Origin: an uncultured Lachnospiraceae bacterium
GTDB lineage: Bacteria; Bacillota; Clostridia; Lachnospirales; Lachnospiraceae
Direction of reading: 5' to 3'
DNA length: 64,000 nucleotides
NCBI GenBank assembly: GCA_944384105.1
Contig: CALWSC010000002.1
Location: forward strand, 1 to 64,000
In this document: in pieces, positions 9,174-18,256 of the stretch
How positions within the stretch are numbered: the stretch's first letter is position 1
Layout: every line of letters starts with the position of its first letter
The notes under the pieces: generated by a model
What the model saw: only the letters and a program-made list of their open reading frames with translations
Databases searched by the model: none
Told to the model about the DNA's origin: nothing
Made by a program: the position numbers and the translations under genes

Positions 9174-9398
9174 TTACGCAACTGCGAACTTCTTCAGAGT
9201 CTTATTGAACTCTCTGTTCTCTCCGTAGCACTGTACGGTCAGGTTCTTCGTAAGATCCATGCTCAGGATACCAAGTATAGACTTTGCATCAATAATTATG
9301 CGATTATAAAAAATGTCAATATCAAAGTCACATTTACTTGCAGCATCTACAAACTCTCTTACATCTGTTGCATTTAATTTGATTTTACACTGTGACAT
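9174..9398 (-). CDS. HPr-like protein without the phosphorylatable histidine
   Basis: 74 aa, shorter than canonical HPr (about 87). The segment FVDAASKCDFDIDI and SILGILSMDLTKNL aligns with HPr strands and the helix that follows Ser46, which appears kept in AKSILG. The N-terminal loop that normally carries GLHARPA with His15 is missing; residues there read LNATDVREF. It therefore cannot take phosphate from enzyme I. It may still be a Ser-phosphorylated regulator in the manner of Crh, or have another role. A canonical HPr is encoded at 35726-35989. Monocistronic, convergent with fucU. Confidence 0.75.
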   Translation of the reverse strand: MSQCKIKLNATDVREFVDAASKCDFDIDIFYNRIIIDAKSILGILSMDLTKNLTVQCYGENREFNKTLKKFAVA

Positions 9399-9761
9399 AT
9401 GATCATCCTCTTTCTTATTGAGTGTATGCCGTCGCCGGCATTCTGTTGTTTCATCAGCCAGGATCCGTGCTCTGTGCCGCTGCAGATTCTTCTCCTTTCT
9501 GATCAGCCCTCATTATGGCACTGTGTCCATCATTTGTCAATGCTTCTAAATTTGTCCATACTATTCAGATAATTGCAGGTGTTTTGTGCAGACTATGCAT
9601 TTCTGTTCTCACATCCGCGCGAAAGATTGTGTTCTTTTTTCGCCTTCGGTAACGTTTCCAACATGGTAGAATGCTGGAAAAAGCGAAATTTTGCGCATTT
9701 TCGGCACAAAAGATTGTGAAATTCTACTATATGCGCAGAGACAAGACGGAACTTGCAGCGA
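9399..9761. other. Intergenic region without a gene
   Basis: No credible coding frame. The one visible structure is an imperfect inverted repeat at 9655-9680 (TTTCCAACAT, six bases, ATGCTGGAAA; one mismatch) and two copies of AAAGATTGTG (about 9622 and 9709). Promoters of the HPr-like gene lie at its left side. Confidence 0.4.
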
Positions 9762-10712
9762 TTATTGGCTTGCGTCATACGTCCGGTACAGCTCTTCCAG
9801 CCGCTCCAGATAGCCGGTATATCCGTAGTCTCCGTCGAGCTTCCAGGTTACGTCCCATTTGGTATTGTAGGGATTTTCAGATTGTATGATGCCGTCCCAG
9901 CATAAATATTGGTCGCCGTTGATTGTCAGAGTGATTCTAACGGCACCGCCGCTGTATGGAATCTGGCTTCCGATATGAACGGGTTCGAGAATCTCCTTTA
10001 CTTTCTCTATATCCTCTTTTTTCAGTTTATAGTCCTCATTCTCCCTTCCTCTGCTTATCGTAACCGTATTCCACTTCTCCGGCAGCACATCAAGAAGCGC
10101 CATGCCTTCTTCCGGAAAAGCGGATTGAATTTCGTCAAAAATTTCCGAGTACCAATTCTGCAGTTCTTCCAGGAAATCCGGCTCGCCCTCCTGATGATTG
10201 GGCTGTATAAAGTAACAGCTAATTCCGCATCCATCTGATTCCTCGCCCCAATAATGGAACGTACAAAAACCTCTATATCCGCCTTCATATTGGTCCTCCT
10301 CTTTGGGTGCATGAATGGTTATTTCCGCACGTATGATGCCCTCCGGATCTGCAGAGTCATTTACCATAATGACACCCACATTGCTGTGTGGATAAATAGA
10401 TTCATCCGGCTCCTCAATTTCCAGAACACGCATGTCCGATAGAATCTCCCACATTCTGTCTCTTTCTTCTTCCTTCTCAAGCTCAAGCTGTCCTCCCTCT
10501 CCATCTTTACTTCCGTAAAAACTCAGGAGCTTCATCTTCTCCGGCAGGACATCCGGCTTCAGGGAATCACATTTCTGCTCGACAAAGTCCCAGAAGCCTA
10601 CCCCGGGCAGGTTTTCGTTCTCTGCAGCAGCCTCCTTCTTTCCGCAGCCGCTTAAAATTCCGAGCAGCAGCAAAAGCAGCGTACCGAGTATCCATTTTCT
10701 CATTTTCTTCAT
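9762..10712 (-). CDS. Unknown lipoprotein
   Basis: 316 aa. Signal peptide MKKMRKW plus a Leu-rich core ends in lipobox LSGC (Cys24), so the protein is anchored outside the membrane. GAGGGGG lies eight bases before the ATG. The mature part is acidic and mixed alpha/beta with two similar-looking halves: each has a short beta-rich stretch with charged helices (KEEERDRMWEILSDM in the first; KKEDIEKVKEILEPV in the second), possibly an internal duplication. No catalytic motif is evident. It is monocistronic and divergent from the aminopeptidase gene, with no functional link visible. Confidence 0.7.
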   Translation of the reverse strand: MKKMRKWILGTLLLLLLGILSGCGKKEAAAENENLPGVGFWDFVEQKCDSLKPDVLPEKMKLLSFYGSKDGEGGQLELEKEEERDRMWEILSDMRVLEIEEPDESIYPHSNVGVIMVNDSADPEGIIRAEITIHAPKEEDQYEGGYRGFCTFHYWGEESDGCGISCYFIQPNHQEGEPDFLEELQNWYSEIFDEIQSAFPEEGMALLDVLPEKWNTVTISRGRENEDYKLKKEDIEKVKEILEPVHIGSQIPYSGGAVRITLTINGDQYLCWDGIIQSENPYNTKWDVTWKLDGDYGYTGYLERLEELYRTYDASQ

Positions 10713-10855
10713 CGCAAATTCCCCCTCTCGCCCGCGATTTTCTTATAATTTTACGATACCATCTGCGCACACGTCTGTCAAAGACTTCTACCATATCTTT
10801 GTAACTTGTGTTAAAATGTACCGTGTAGAAAATTTACAGTTAAGGAGTGAATCTT

Positions 10856-12643
10856 ATGATAAAGCAAAGACTTTCCGCTCTGCGCGGACTGATGGAAGCG
10901 CGGGGGGTGGATGCCTATCTGGTTCCCACCTCGGATTTTCATGGGTCGGAATATGTAGCGCCGTATTTTAAGTGCAGGAAATTTATCTCCGGCTTTACCG
11001 GCTCGGCGGGAACAGCGATTATAACGAAGAATGAAGCATGCCTCTGGACAGACGGAAGATACTTTGTTCAGGCAGCCAAGGAGCTCGAAGGCACGGAATT
11101 CATCCTGATGAGGATGGGTGAACCGGGCGTGCCCACAGTAGAAGAGTATCTGAAATCTCATCTCACCGCCGGACAGTCGCTCGCCTTTGACGGGCGCGTC
11201 GTGAGCAGTGCTATGGGAGAGAAGTTCGAGAATGATCTTGAAGGAGTAAATCTCGTCTACGACTGTGACCTTGTAGGAGACATCTGGAAGGATCGCCCTG
11301 CACTTACCTCAAAGCCTGCATGGATTCTTGAGGAGAAATGGACAGGGGAATCCGCTTCATCAAAGCTTGCGCGCGTGCGCGCAAAGATGGAGGATGCAGG
11401 GGCGGATGTCCATGTACTGACCTCTCTCGACGACATTGTCTGGATGCTGAATCTGCGCGGCGACGACGTGCCCTGCAATCCGGTTGTGCTCTCCTATCTT
11501 GTACTCACGATGGACGGCGGCACGCTCTATGTAATGGACAGTGCCCTGACGAAAGAAGTTCGCAGCTATGTGGAGGGACTCGGTCTTTCCATCCGTTCCT
11601 ACGAATCGATTTATGATGACGCAAAGGAAATCCGCGGTCAAAATATTTTACTGGAATGCGGTCATACAAACTACGCGCTGTGCCGTATTCTCTCCGACAG
11701 CAACAGTCTGAAGGACAATATGAATCCCGCCTCCTTAATGAAGGCTGTAAAAAACGAAACAGAAATGGCTAATATCCGCAAAGCGCATATTAAGGACGGC
11801 ATAGCTGTCACAAAGTATCTGTACTGGCTGAAGACAAATATCGGCAAGCTTCCCATGGATGAGCTCTCAGTGGCTGAGAAGCTCGAAGAGTTCCGCCGTG
11901 AACAGGAAGGCTATCTCGGACCAAGCTTTGATACGATTTCCGCCTACGGTCCGAATGCCGCGATGTGCCACTACTGTGCCACACCGGAAAGCTACTCTGT
12001 TTTGGAACCGCGCGGACTCTACCTTGTGGACTCCGGCGGACAGTATTACGAGGGAACAACCGACATTACAAGGACTGTAGCACTCGGAGAGCTGACCGAT
12101 GAGGAGAAGCTGCACTTTACGCTGACTGCGATGGGTATGCTGCGCCTCGGAAACGCCAGATTTCTTCATGGCTGCACCGGAGTAAATCTCGATTACCTCG
12201 CCCGCGGCGTCTACTGGGAGCGCGGACTGAATTTTAATCACGGCACCGGACACGGCGTCGGCTATCTGCTGAACGTCCACGAGCGTCCGAATGGTGTCCG
12301 CTGGAAACTTGCTGCTGCTCATCCGGAGCAGGAAGTCTTCGAGGAAGGTATGCTCACCTCCGATGAACCGGGCATTTACATCGAGGGCAGCCACGGCATC
12401 CGCACCGAAAACCTGATGCTCTGCCGAAAGGACGTCAAGAACGAATACGGACAGTTCATGCGCTTCGAATTTGTCACGCTCGCTCCCATCGATCTGGATG
12501 CGATCTGCACCGAATACATGGAGGCAGGCGATGTCGAGCTTCTGAACTGCTATCACAGAGAAGTATATGAGAAGATTTCTCCGTATCTTACGGAGGAGGA
12601 ACGCGAGTGGCTGAAAGCGTATACGCGCCCGCTGCGTAAATAA
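10856..12643 (+). CDS. pepP: Aminopeptidase P family protein (Xaa-Pro aminopeptidase, M24B, long form)
   Basis: 595 aa from ATG 10856, which has AAGGAG eight bases upstream; a GTG at 10847 overlaps that site and is unlikely. Three-domain long form: two creatinase-like N-terminal domains (about 1-310) and a C-terminal pita-bread metallopeptidase. Metal ligands are visible: VDSGGQYYEGTTDITRT (two Asp), the NHGTGHGVG histidine, then DEPGIYIEG and ENLMLCRKD glutamates. It removes N-terminal residues preceding proline from peptides in the cytoplasm. Single gene with its own terminator. Confidence 0.93.
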   Translation: MIKQRLSALRGLMEARGVDAYLVPTSDFHGSEYVAPYFKCRKFISGFTGSAGTAIITKNEACLWTDGRYFVQAAKELEGTEFILMRMGEPGVPTVEEYLKSHLTAGQSLAFDGRVVSSAMGEKFENDLEGVNLVYDCDLVGDIWKDRPALTSKPAWILEEKWTGESASSKLARVRAKMEDAGADVHVLTSLDDIVWMLNLRGDDVPCNPVVLSYLVLTMDGGTLYVMDSALTKEVRSYVEGLGLSIRSYESIYDDAKEIRGQNILLECGHTNYALCRILSDSNSLKDNMNPASLMKAVKNETEMANIRKAHIKDGIAVTKYLYWLKTNIGKLPMDELSVAEKLEEFRREQEGYLGPSFDTISAYGPNAAMCHYCATPESYSVLEPRGLYLVDSGGQYYEGTTDITRTVALGELTDEEKLHFTLTAMGMLRLGNARFLHGCTGVNLDYLARGVYWERGLNFNHGTGHGVGYLLNVHERPNGVRWKLAAAHPEQEVFEEGMLTSDEPGIYIEGSHGIRTENLMLCRKDVKNEYGQFMRFEFVTLAPIDLDAICTEYMEAGDVELLNCYHREVYEKISPYLTEEEREWLKAYTRPLRK

Positions 12644-12652
12644 CCCGGTAGC

Positions 12653-12696
12653 AAAAACGGACTCCACAGAGTATCTTTTCTGAGGAGTCCGTTTTT
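12653..12696 (+). terminator. Terminator of pepP
   Basis: Stem of 13 bp (12653-12665 with 12684-12696) ending in five T; begins 9 bases after the pepP stop. Confidence 0.85.
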
Positions 12697-12774
12697 CTTA
12701 TTCTCTTCTGCCGCTTATCAAAGCGGTCTTTGGGCAATTTAAATCAGGTCCATTCTTCACCGCCCGCTTAACCT

Positions 12775-14532
12775 TCAATCATTATAGAACTGCGCCTGCA
12801 TCCGAAAGAGCTCCGCATAGTTTCCATTTGCCCCCATCAGTTCCTCATGGGTTCCCTGCTCGATCATTTTTCCCCTGTCGATAACTATAATGCGGTCGCA
12901 GAATTTTGTACTGGACATTCTGTGAGAGATAAAAAATGCTGTCTTTCCCTCGACCATTTTGTGGAATCTCTGATACAGTTCATACTCGGCGCGCGGATCC
13001 ATTGCGGAGGTTGGCTCATCTAATACAACTATGGGAGCATCCTTGAAAATCGCCCTTGCAATCGCAATTTTCTGCCCTTCCCCTCCGGACGGCTCAAAGC
13101 CTGTCTCATCAAAGTTCTTGTAGATTGACCTGTCCAGATTATAATCGATGGCTTCAAGCTTTGCATTCAGGCCGCTTTCTTCCAGAAGCTTAATAAGCTC
13201 TCTGTCACTGACCCCCTTCTTATCAAAGATCAAATTTTCTCTCATACTGAACGAGAACAAACGGAAATCCTGAAAAACAGCGCCGATTAATTTTATATAA
13301 GATTCGTAGCTATACTCCCGGATATCCGTGCCGTCCAATAGAATTCGTCCTTCTGTAGGTTCATAGAGACGGCAGATCAGCTTAATAAACGTAGATTTTC
13401 CGGCACCGTTTTCTCCCACAATTGCAATTTTCTCGCCAAAGCGAATTACCTGACTAATATTTTTAAGCGCATATGTATTCTGTCCCCAATATTTGAAGGA
13501 TACATTCTCAAAGGTAAGGGTATGAAAACTCGTCGGCGCCTCTTTCTTTCCTTCGTACATCGTGGAGGGGATATTCATATACTGCTCAAGCGCATCATAG
13601 TAGCCCGAAAACTGTTTCATGTCCAGGATACTCTGCATTACATCCGTCATTGCAGAAGTGAAGCTTGCCATTGCGGAAATATACATTGAAAAATCACCGA
13701 TTCCAATTGCTCCGGCCAACACTTTCCATCCAATTGTAATATAAGATACAATCTCAAGGATCATATTAATGACTGCAGCAAAATATTGAGCTTTCATCTC
13801 CTCTCCCATTTGTTTTTTATAAAATAAGTCCGATTCATTCAGATAATAGCGTACTTTTTCTATAATCCAGCTGCGAATACCAAAAATCCGGATTTCTTTA
13901 CCAAAAGAAAAATCCTCCACCAAATTCAAAAGATATGATGTCCTGCGTTCTATCGGTGCTTTTTCCATGTCAAGCTTCACATAATTTTTTCTTGTAATTC
14001 CCTCAAATTTTGTATTGAGAAGAATCAGCAGGATAAAAAGCCCTACGAGTGCCAGACTCAGCGTTGACAGGATCGCAATAATACCCGCGAATACAAATAC
14101 TTTTCCTATAATATTGAATGCCCGATCCATTACTACGCCGAACCCTTGTCCGTTCGCGTACAGGAATTTTCTCGCACGTTCTTTTGTATCCAGAAAGTGT
14201 TTATCCTCCAGCCTTTCAAAATCACATTTTGATAGCTTCTCTGCCAAATCCACCTGAAAATTAGTAAAAAGCTTTCCTTTTAATATAAAGCATTTCCCCG
14301 TAAAGTAGTTATTGGTAATTTTACCGATTACATTATTTCCCACAATCATACCGATCCAGAGCAAAATCTTTTCCGGAGGCTGCTGATCGGTCAGCCCGTC
14401 AATCAAAAATTTGGGCAATATCAGATTAGCGATAAGAATACTGCCTTGAATCAACTGATTCAGTATACTGAATATAATGTATGTTTTTTGATACTTCCAA
14501 CCATATTTGATCAAAAAATATAATCCCCTCAT
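12775..14532 (-). CDS. ABC exporter, fused membrane and ATPase domains
   Basis: 585 aa half-transporter: six membrane segments in residues 1-320, then an ATPase with Walker A GENGAGKST, signature SGGEGQK (Q-less variant of LSGGQ), Walker B IVVLDEPTSAMD and switch His in ISHRMSS. It would work as a homodimer. The gene and its upstream region are clearly richer in A/T than neighbours, and no peptide precursor, second half-transporter or immunity gene is adjacent, so it reads like an isolated, perhaps acquired, exporter. Substrate unknown; peptide or lipid export are the usual roles for this class. Confidence 0.9.
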   Translation of the reverse strand: MRGLYFLIKYGWKYQKTYIIFSILNQLIQGSILIANLILPKFLIDGLTDQQPPEKILLWIGMIVGNNVIGKITNNYFTGKCFILKGKLFTNFQVDLAEKLSKCDFERLEDKHFLDTKERARKFLYANGQGFGVVMDRAFNIIGKVFVFAGIIAILSTLSLALVGLFILLILLNTKFEGITRKNYVKLDMEKAPIERRTSYLLNLVEDFSFGKEIRIFGIRSWIIEKVRYYLNESDLFYKKQMGEEMKAQYFAAVINMILEIVSYITIGWKVLAGAIGIGDFSMYISAMASFTSAMTDVMQSILDMKQFSGYYDALEQYMNIPSTMYEGKKEAPTSFHTLTFENVSFKYWGQNTYALKNISQVIRFGEKIAIVGENGAGKSTFIKLICRLYEPTEGRILLDGTDIREYSYESYIKLIGAVFQDFRLFSFSMRENLIFDKKGVSDRELIKLLEESGLNAKLEAIDYNLDRSIYKNFDETGFEPSGGEGQKIAIARAIFKDAPIVVLDEPTSAMDPRAEYELYQRFHKMVEGKTAFFISHRMSSTKFCDRIIVIDRGKMIEQGTHEELMGANGNYAELFRMQAQFYND

Positions 14533-14870
14533 TATTAGCTCCTTTTATTGTATTACAGCATTGGCTGTAGTTATTGTATAACAATATTTAAATTAATTTT
14601 CCATCATCATGCCAATACTATTCCTATTTTCTAATATTTTTTATTTTTTGCTTATTATTCAATAGCATTATTAAAATTTCACTAAATATTATATCAAAAA
14701 AACCAATAAAGTTCAATATAAGTTTATTTTTTATATAAGCAATTTGCTATCTGCAAGATGTTACACCAAAAAAGCTCACAGTCATTCAAAATAGGCTTTG
14801 CCTATTCATTTTTCCTGACTTCAATTCTGAACGGTTAGGAGGTTTTTTCACAGTATACCTCTACAGACAA
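14533..14870. other. A/T-rich intergenic region
   Basis: About 340 bases, very rich in A and T, probably holding the exporter promoter. A short hairpin AATAGGC-TTT-GCCTATT (14790-14806) followed by CATTTTT is a weak plus-strand terminator shape. A 26-codon frame at 14758 has no ribosome binding site and I do not call it. Confidence 0.4.
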
Positions 14871-14914
14871 AAATCCCTCCGCCGGGCACTTACGCGCCCG
14901 CAGCGGAGGGATTT
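14871..14914 (-). terminator. Terminator of the opp operon
   Basis: A 12-bp perfect stem (14871-14882 with 14903-14914) with an additional inner CGGGC/GCCCG pairing; on the minus strand it ends in T residues. Lies 13 bases past the last gene of the opp operon. Confidence 0.88.
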
Positions 14915-14927
14915 CTTATTTTTTCCT

Positions 14928-15287
14928 TTATTTTCTCATAAGGAGCAGCGCATAATCCGCCGCCGAAGCTGCTAACAGCACCGCCGCACAGATGATTCCC
15001 AGTACACTTTTATACCCCATCACCCGGAAGTGCTTCCGCCATCCGTTCTTTTTTGAAAATTTCTCAGGGTTTTTGCCTTTTACCAGAAGCATTCCTGCAA
15101 TAGTGAAAAGAGCAAGGGCGGCGACCAAGAGCAGCCCGTCCTTCATGACCTCCAGTCCGGAGGCAACAGCCAGCCCTCTGATAAAAAAACCGGCGAGAAA
15201 GAGCACCGCGCCGAGGGCAGCGGAGAAGATAAGACCGATCACAAACGCTTTTGCTCCGTCGCGCAGCAGATCTTTTGCTTTATCCAT
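14928..15287 (-). CDS. Small membrane protein at the end of the opp operon
   Basis: 119 aa with three hydrophobic segments (about 13-37, 50-69 and 93-116) and a basic cytoplasmic stretch GKNPEKFSKKNGWRKH between the second and third. GGAG in the oppF stop region lies eight bases before its ATG, two bases after the oppF frame ends, so it is translated with the transporter. No family recognised. It may be an accessory subunit or simply a passenger. Confidence 0.75.
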   Translation of the reverse strand: MDKAKDLLRDGAKAFVIGLIFSAALGAVLFLAGFFIRGLAVASGLEVMKDGLLLVAALALFTIAGMLLVKGKNPEKFSKKNGWRKHFRVMGYKSVLGIICAAVLLAASAADYALLLMRK

Positions 15288-15289
15288 CC

Positions 15290-16273
15290 TTAAAACTCCT
15301 TACTGCCGCAGAAATGACATGCCACAAAGTGACCGTTTCCGACGTCGCGCAGCGGCGGCATCTCCTGCCCGCAGATATCCTTTGCGTACTTGCATCTGCC
15401 GCGGAACTTACAGCCCGGTTTTGTGTTGATCGGGCTTGGAACCTCGCCCTCAAGGCGAATCTTGTTCTTGTCCCTCTCAGCCTCAACCTCCGGATCCGGA
15501 ATCGGGATCGCAGACAGCAGAGCCTGCGTATACGGATGACGCGGGTTCGCGTAAAGCTCCTCTGACGTCGTCAGTTCCACGAGCGTTCCCAGATACAGAA
15601 CCGCCACGCGGTCGGAGATATGCTTAACCATAGACAGATCGTGCGCTACGAACAGATACGTAAGCCCCATCTTCTTCTGCAATTCCACGAGCAGGTTGAC
15701 AATCTGTGCCTGAATCGACACATCGAGCGCGGAGATCGGCTCGTCAAGCACCATAAACTCCGGCTGTACCGCAAGTGCACGGGCAATGCCGATACGCTGT
15801 CTCTGTCCTCCGGAAAATTCGTGCACAAATCGGTTCGCGTGCTCGCGGTTTAATCCCACAAGCTCGAGATACTTATAGATAATCTCCTGGCGCTCCTTCT
15901 TACTCTTTGCCAGGTGATGAATGTCAATACCCTCCCCGATAATATCTGCAACCGTCATACGCGGATTTAAGGAGCCGTACGGATCCTGGAATACCATCTG
16001 CACATCTTTCTTGAACGCAAAGCGCTCCCTGCCGGTCATTGCGTGCACGTCCTTTCCTTTATAGAGCACCGTTCCATCCGTCTTATCGTACAGACCGATG
16101 CAGGTACGTCCGCATGTTGTCTTACCGCAGCCGGACTCTCCTACCATGCCGAGTGTCTCTCCCTTGTAAATATCGAAGCTCACGTCGTCCACTGCCTTTA
16201 AAACGGCATTTTTTCCAACCTTAAAATACTTCTTTAAATGCTGCACGGAAAAAAGGACTTCTTTATCAGCCAT
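15290..16273 (-). CDS. oppF: Oligopeptide ABC transporter ATP-binding protein OppF
   Basis: 327 aa. Walker A GESGCGKTT, signature FSGGQRQR, Walker B FMVLDEPISALDVS, and the C-terminal oligopeptide/dipeptide extension with a Cys motif (CKFRGRC...C) characteristic of the OppD/F pair. One base separates it from oppD. It powers peptide uptake together with OppD. Confidence 0.95.
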   Translation of the reverse strand: MADKEVLFSVQHLKKYFKVGKNAVLKAVDDVSFDIYKGETLGMVGESGCGKTTCGRTCIGLYDKTDGTVLYKGKDVHAMTGRERFAFKKDVQMVFQDPYGSLNPRMTVADIIGEGIDIHHLAKSKKERQEIIYKYLELVGLNREHANRFVHEFSGGQRQRIGIARALAVQPEFMVLDEPISALDVSIQAQIVNLLVELQKKMGLTYLFVAHDLSMVKHISDRVAVLYLGTLVELTTSEELYANPRHPYTQALLSAIPIPDPEVEAERDKNKIRLEGEVPSPINTKPGCKFRGRCKYAKDICGQEMPPLRDVGNGHFVACHFCGSKEF

Positions 16274-16274
16274 C

Positions 16275-17306
16275 TCATTCTCCTCCTTTCAGAACAGGCA
16301 TTTCCACCTTCGGCGCCATCGGGTGATGAAGCCAGCACGATGCGGCGTGGCCATTTCCAAAGTCTGTTGCCTCTGGCATCTCTTCTTTGCAGATCGGCAT
16401 ACAGTAGCTGCAGCGCGTACAGAACGGACATCCTGCCGGCGGATTCAGCAGATCAGGCGGCGTTCCCGGAATGGTGGCAAGCTCCTGCTTGTTCTCTAAG
16501 TCCAGACGCGGAACAGACTGGATCAGCGCCCAGGTGTACGGATGGCGCGGACGGTAGAAAATATCCTCGCATGTACCGCTCTCCACGATAACGCCGGAGT
16601 ACATAACGGCAATTCTCTGCGCAATATTTGCAACGACGCCGAGGTCGTGTGTGATCATGATAACGGACGTGCCGTTCTTCCGCTGCAGACCCTTGATGAT
16701 ATCGAGGATCTGTCCCTGGATTGTCACGTCGAGTGCCGTCGTCGGCTCATCGCAGATCAGGATCTTCGGATCGCAGGCGAATGCAATCGCAATCATGACA
16801 CGCTGACGCATACCGCCGGAGAACTCGTGCGGATACTGGCGCACTCTCTTTTCCGGCTCAGGAATACCCACAAGGCGCAGCATCTCAACAGCTTCCTTCT
16901 GAGCCTCTTTTTTCGTCATATTCTTGTGCCCCATCAGGTTCTCCATGATCTGTTTTCCAACCCTCATCGTCGGGTTTAAGGAAGCAAGGGCATCCTGGAA
17001 AATAATTGCGCACTCTCCGCCCTTATAATTCTTCCACTGCTTTTTATCGTAATTTAAAATATTTGTTCCGTTATAGAGAATCTCACTGTCTTTTTTGATC
17101 TCTCCCTGCGGCGCCTTGATAAGTCCCATAATAGACTTTGCCGTAACAGATTTTCCGCAGCCGGATTCTCCCACAATTGCGAGTGCCTCCCCCTTATTCA
17201 GAGAAAATGTAACGCCGCGCACCGACTTTACCTCTCCCGCGTAGGTATGATAGGAGACTCTCAGATTCTTCACTTCCAAAATTGGTTTCTGTTCACTCAT
17301 ATTCAT
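16275..17306 (-). CDS. oppD: Oligopeptide ABC transporter ATP-binding protein OppD
   Basis: 343 aa. Walker A GESGCGKSV, signature FSGGMRQR, Walker B ILICDEPTTALDVT, H-loop MITHDLG, and C-terminal oligo_HPY-type extension with cysteines CPFCTRCSYC, which in related proteins can bind an iron-sulfur cluster. Third-last transporter gene in order B-C-D-F; 18 bases after oppC. Confidence 0.95.
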   Translation of the reverse strand: MNMSEQKPILEVKNLRVSYHTYAGEVKSVRGVTFSLNKGEALAIVGESGCGKSVTAKSIMGLIKAPQGEIKKDSEILYNGTNILNYDKKQWKNYKGGECAIIFQDALASLNPTMRVGKQIMENLMGHKNMTKKEAQKEAVEMLRLVGIPEPEKRVRQYPHEFSGGMRQRVMIAIAFACDPKILICDEPTTALDVTIQGQILDIIKGLQRKNGTSVIMITHDLGVVANIAQRIAVMYSGVIVESGTCEDIFYRPRHPYTWALIQSVPRLDLENKQELATIPGTPPDLLNPPAGCPFCTRCSYCMPICKEEMPEATDFGNGHAASCWLHHPMAPKVEMPVLKGGE

Positions 17307-17324
17307 TTCTCCTGTCTGCGCATT

Positions 17325-18242
17325 TTACTGACGTAATCTCGGGTCCAGGGCATCGCGCAGTCCGTCGCCTAAAAGGTTGAACGCCATAACGATGATACAG
17401 AGCACGAGACACGGGAATAAAAGCTGGAACGGATAAAACTCCATATTCTGCTGCCCCATGGAAATCAATACGCCAAGGCTGATCGCCGGCGCTTTCAGAC
17501 CGATGCCCAGGAAGCTTAAGCCAGCCTCCGTGAAAATAAACATCGGAATCGCTGTAGCCGTATCGAGGATCAGAATTCCCAGCATATTGGGAATGTAGTG
17601 CTTCATAATGATGTGCACCGGGCTGGCGCCGAGCACCTCTGCCGCATAGACGTATTCAGATTCTCTTAACTGCTTGATCATACCGCGTACCTGGCGTGCC
17701 GTGTTGCACCATGCAGTGACGCTTAACGCCACGAGAAGCGCGAACAGATTATTTCCGAGTACCATCATGATCAAAATGGTCAGAAGCAGAGACGGAATCG
17801 AGTTGATAACCTCGATGACGCGCATCAGAACCTCATCCACCCAGCCTCCGAAATGCGCCATCAGCGCTCCGTATATAGTTCCGATAATCAGCTTTAACGC
17901 TGTCGCCACCAGGGCGATCACAAGCGATGCGCGCGCTCCCACCCAGATACGGGAGAAGAGGTCACGTCCGAGATTGTCTGTTCCGAACCAGTATTTGGAG
18001 GATGGTTTTAAGTTCTTCTCCATGACGTTCATGGACTCATAGTCGTAGCCCCGGATCAGAGGACCGACAATGACCAGGATTACCAGGAGTCCCAGAACCA
18101 CAAGAGATGCCATTGCCACCGGGTTCTTTCTCAGTCTTCTCCAGGCATCCTGCCAGTAGGAAATTGTGGGACGGTCGATGCGGTTTGCCTCTTCCTGCGT
18201 ATAGCCGATGATTTTAAATTTATCTGGTGTTAATGCTGCCAT
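17325..18242 (-). CDS. oppC: Oligopeptide ABC transporter permease OppC
   Basis: 305 aa. An N-terminal cytoplasmic stretch and first membrane segment (OppC_N, about 45-68) are followed by the BPD_transp_1 domain; GTDNLGRDLFSR and the EAA loop (AAEVLGASPVHIIMKHYIPN) are typical of OppC/DppC. Fourteen bases after oppB. Confidence 0.95.
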   Translation of the reverse strand: MAALTPDKFKIIGYTQEEANRIDRPTISYWQDAWRRLRKNPVAMASLVVLGLLVILVIVGPLIRGYDYESMNVMEKNLKPSSKYWFGTDNLGRDLFSRIWVGARASLVIALVATALKLIIGTIYGALMAHFGGWVDEVLMRVIEVINSIPSLLLTILIMMVLGNNLFALLVALSVTAWCNTARQVRGMIKQLRESEYVYAAEVLGASPVHIIMKHYIPNMLGILILDTATAIPMFIFTEAGLSFLGIGLKAPAISLGVLISMGQQNMEFYPFQLLFPCLVLCIIVMAFNLLGDGLRDALDPRLRQ

Positions 18243-18256
18243 AGTTCTCTCCCTTC

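Noticed and set aside
9593..9778. 60-codon minus-strand frame
   Set aside because: No ribosome binding site, basic and Cys-rich composition, overlaps the lipoprotein 3' end.
14758..14838. 26-codon peptide upstream of the ABC exporter (possible exported peptide)
   Set aside because: No ribosome binding site and no leader-peptide features; probably chance.
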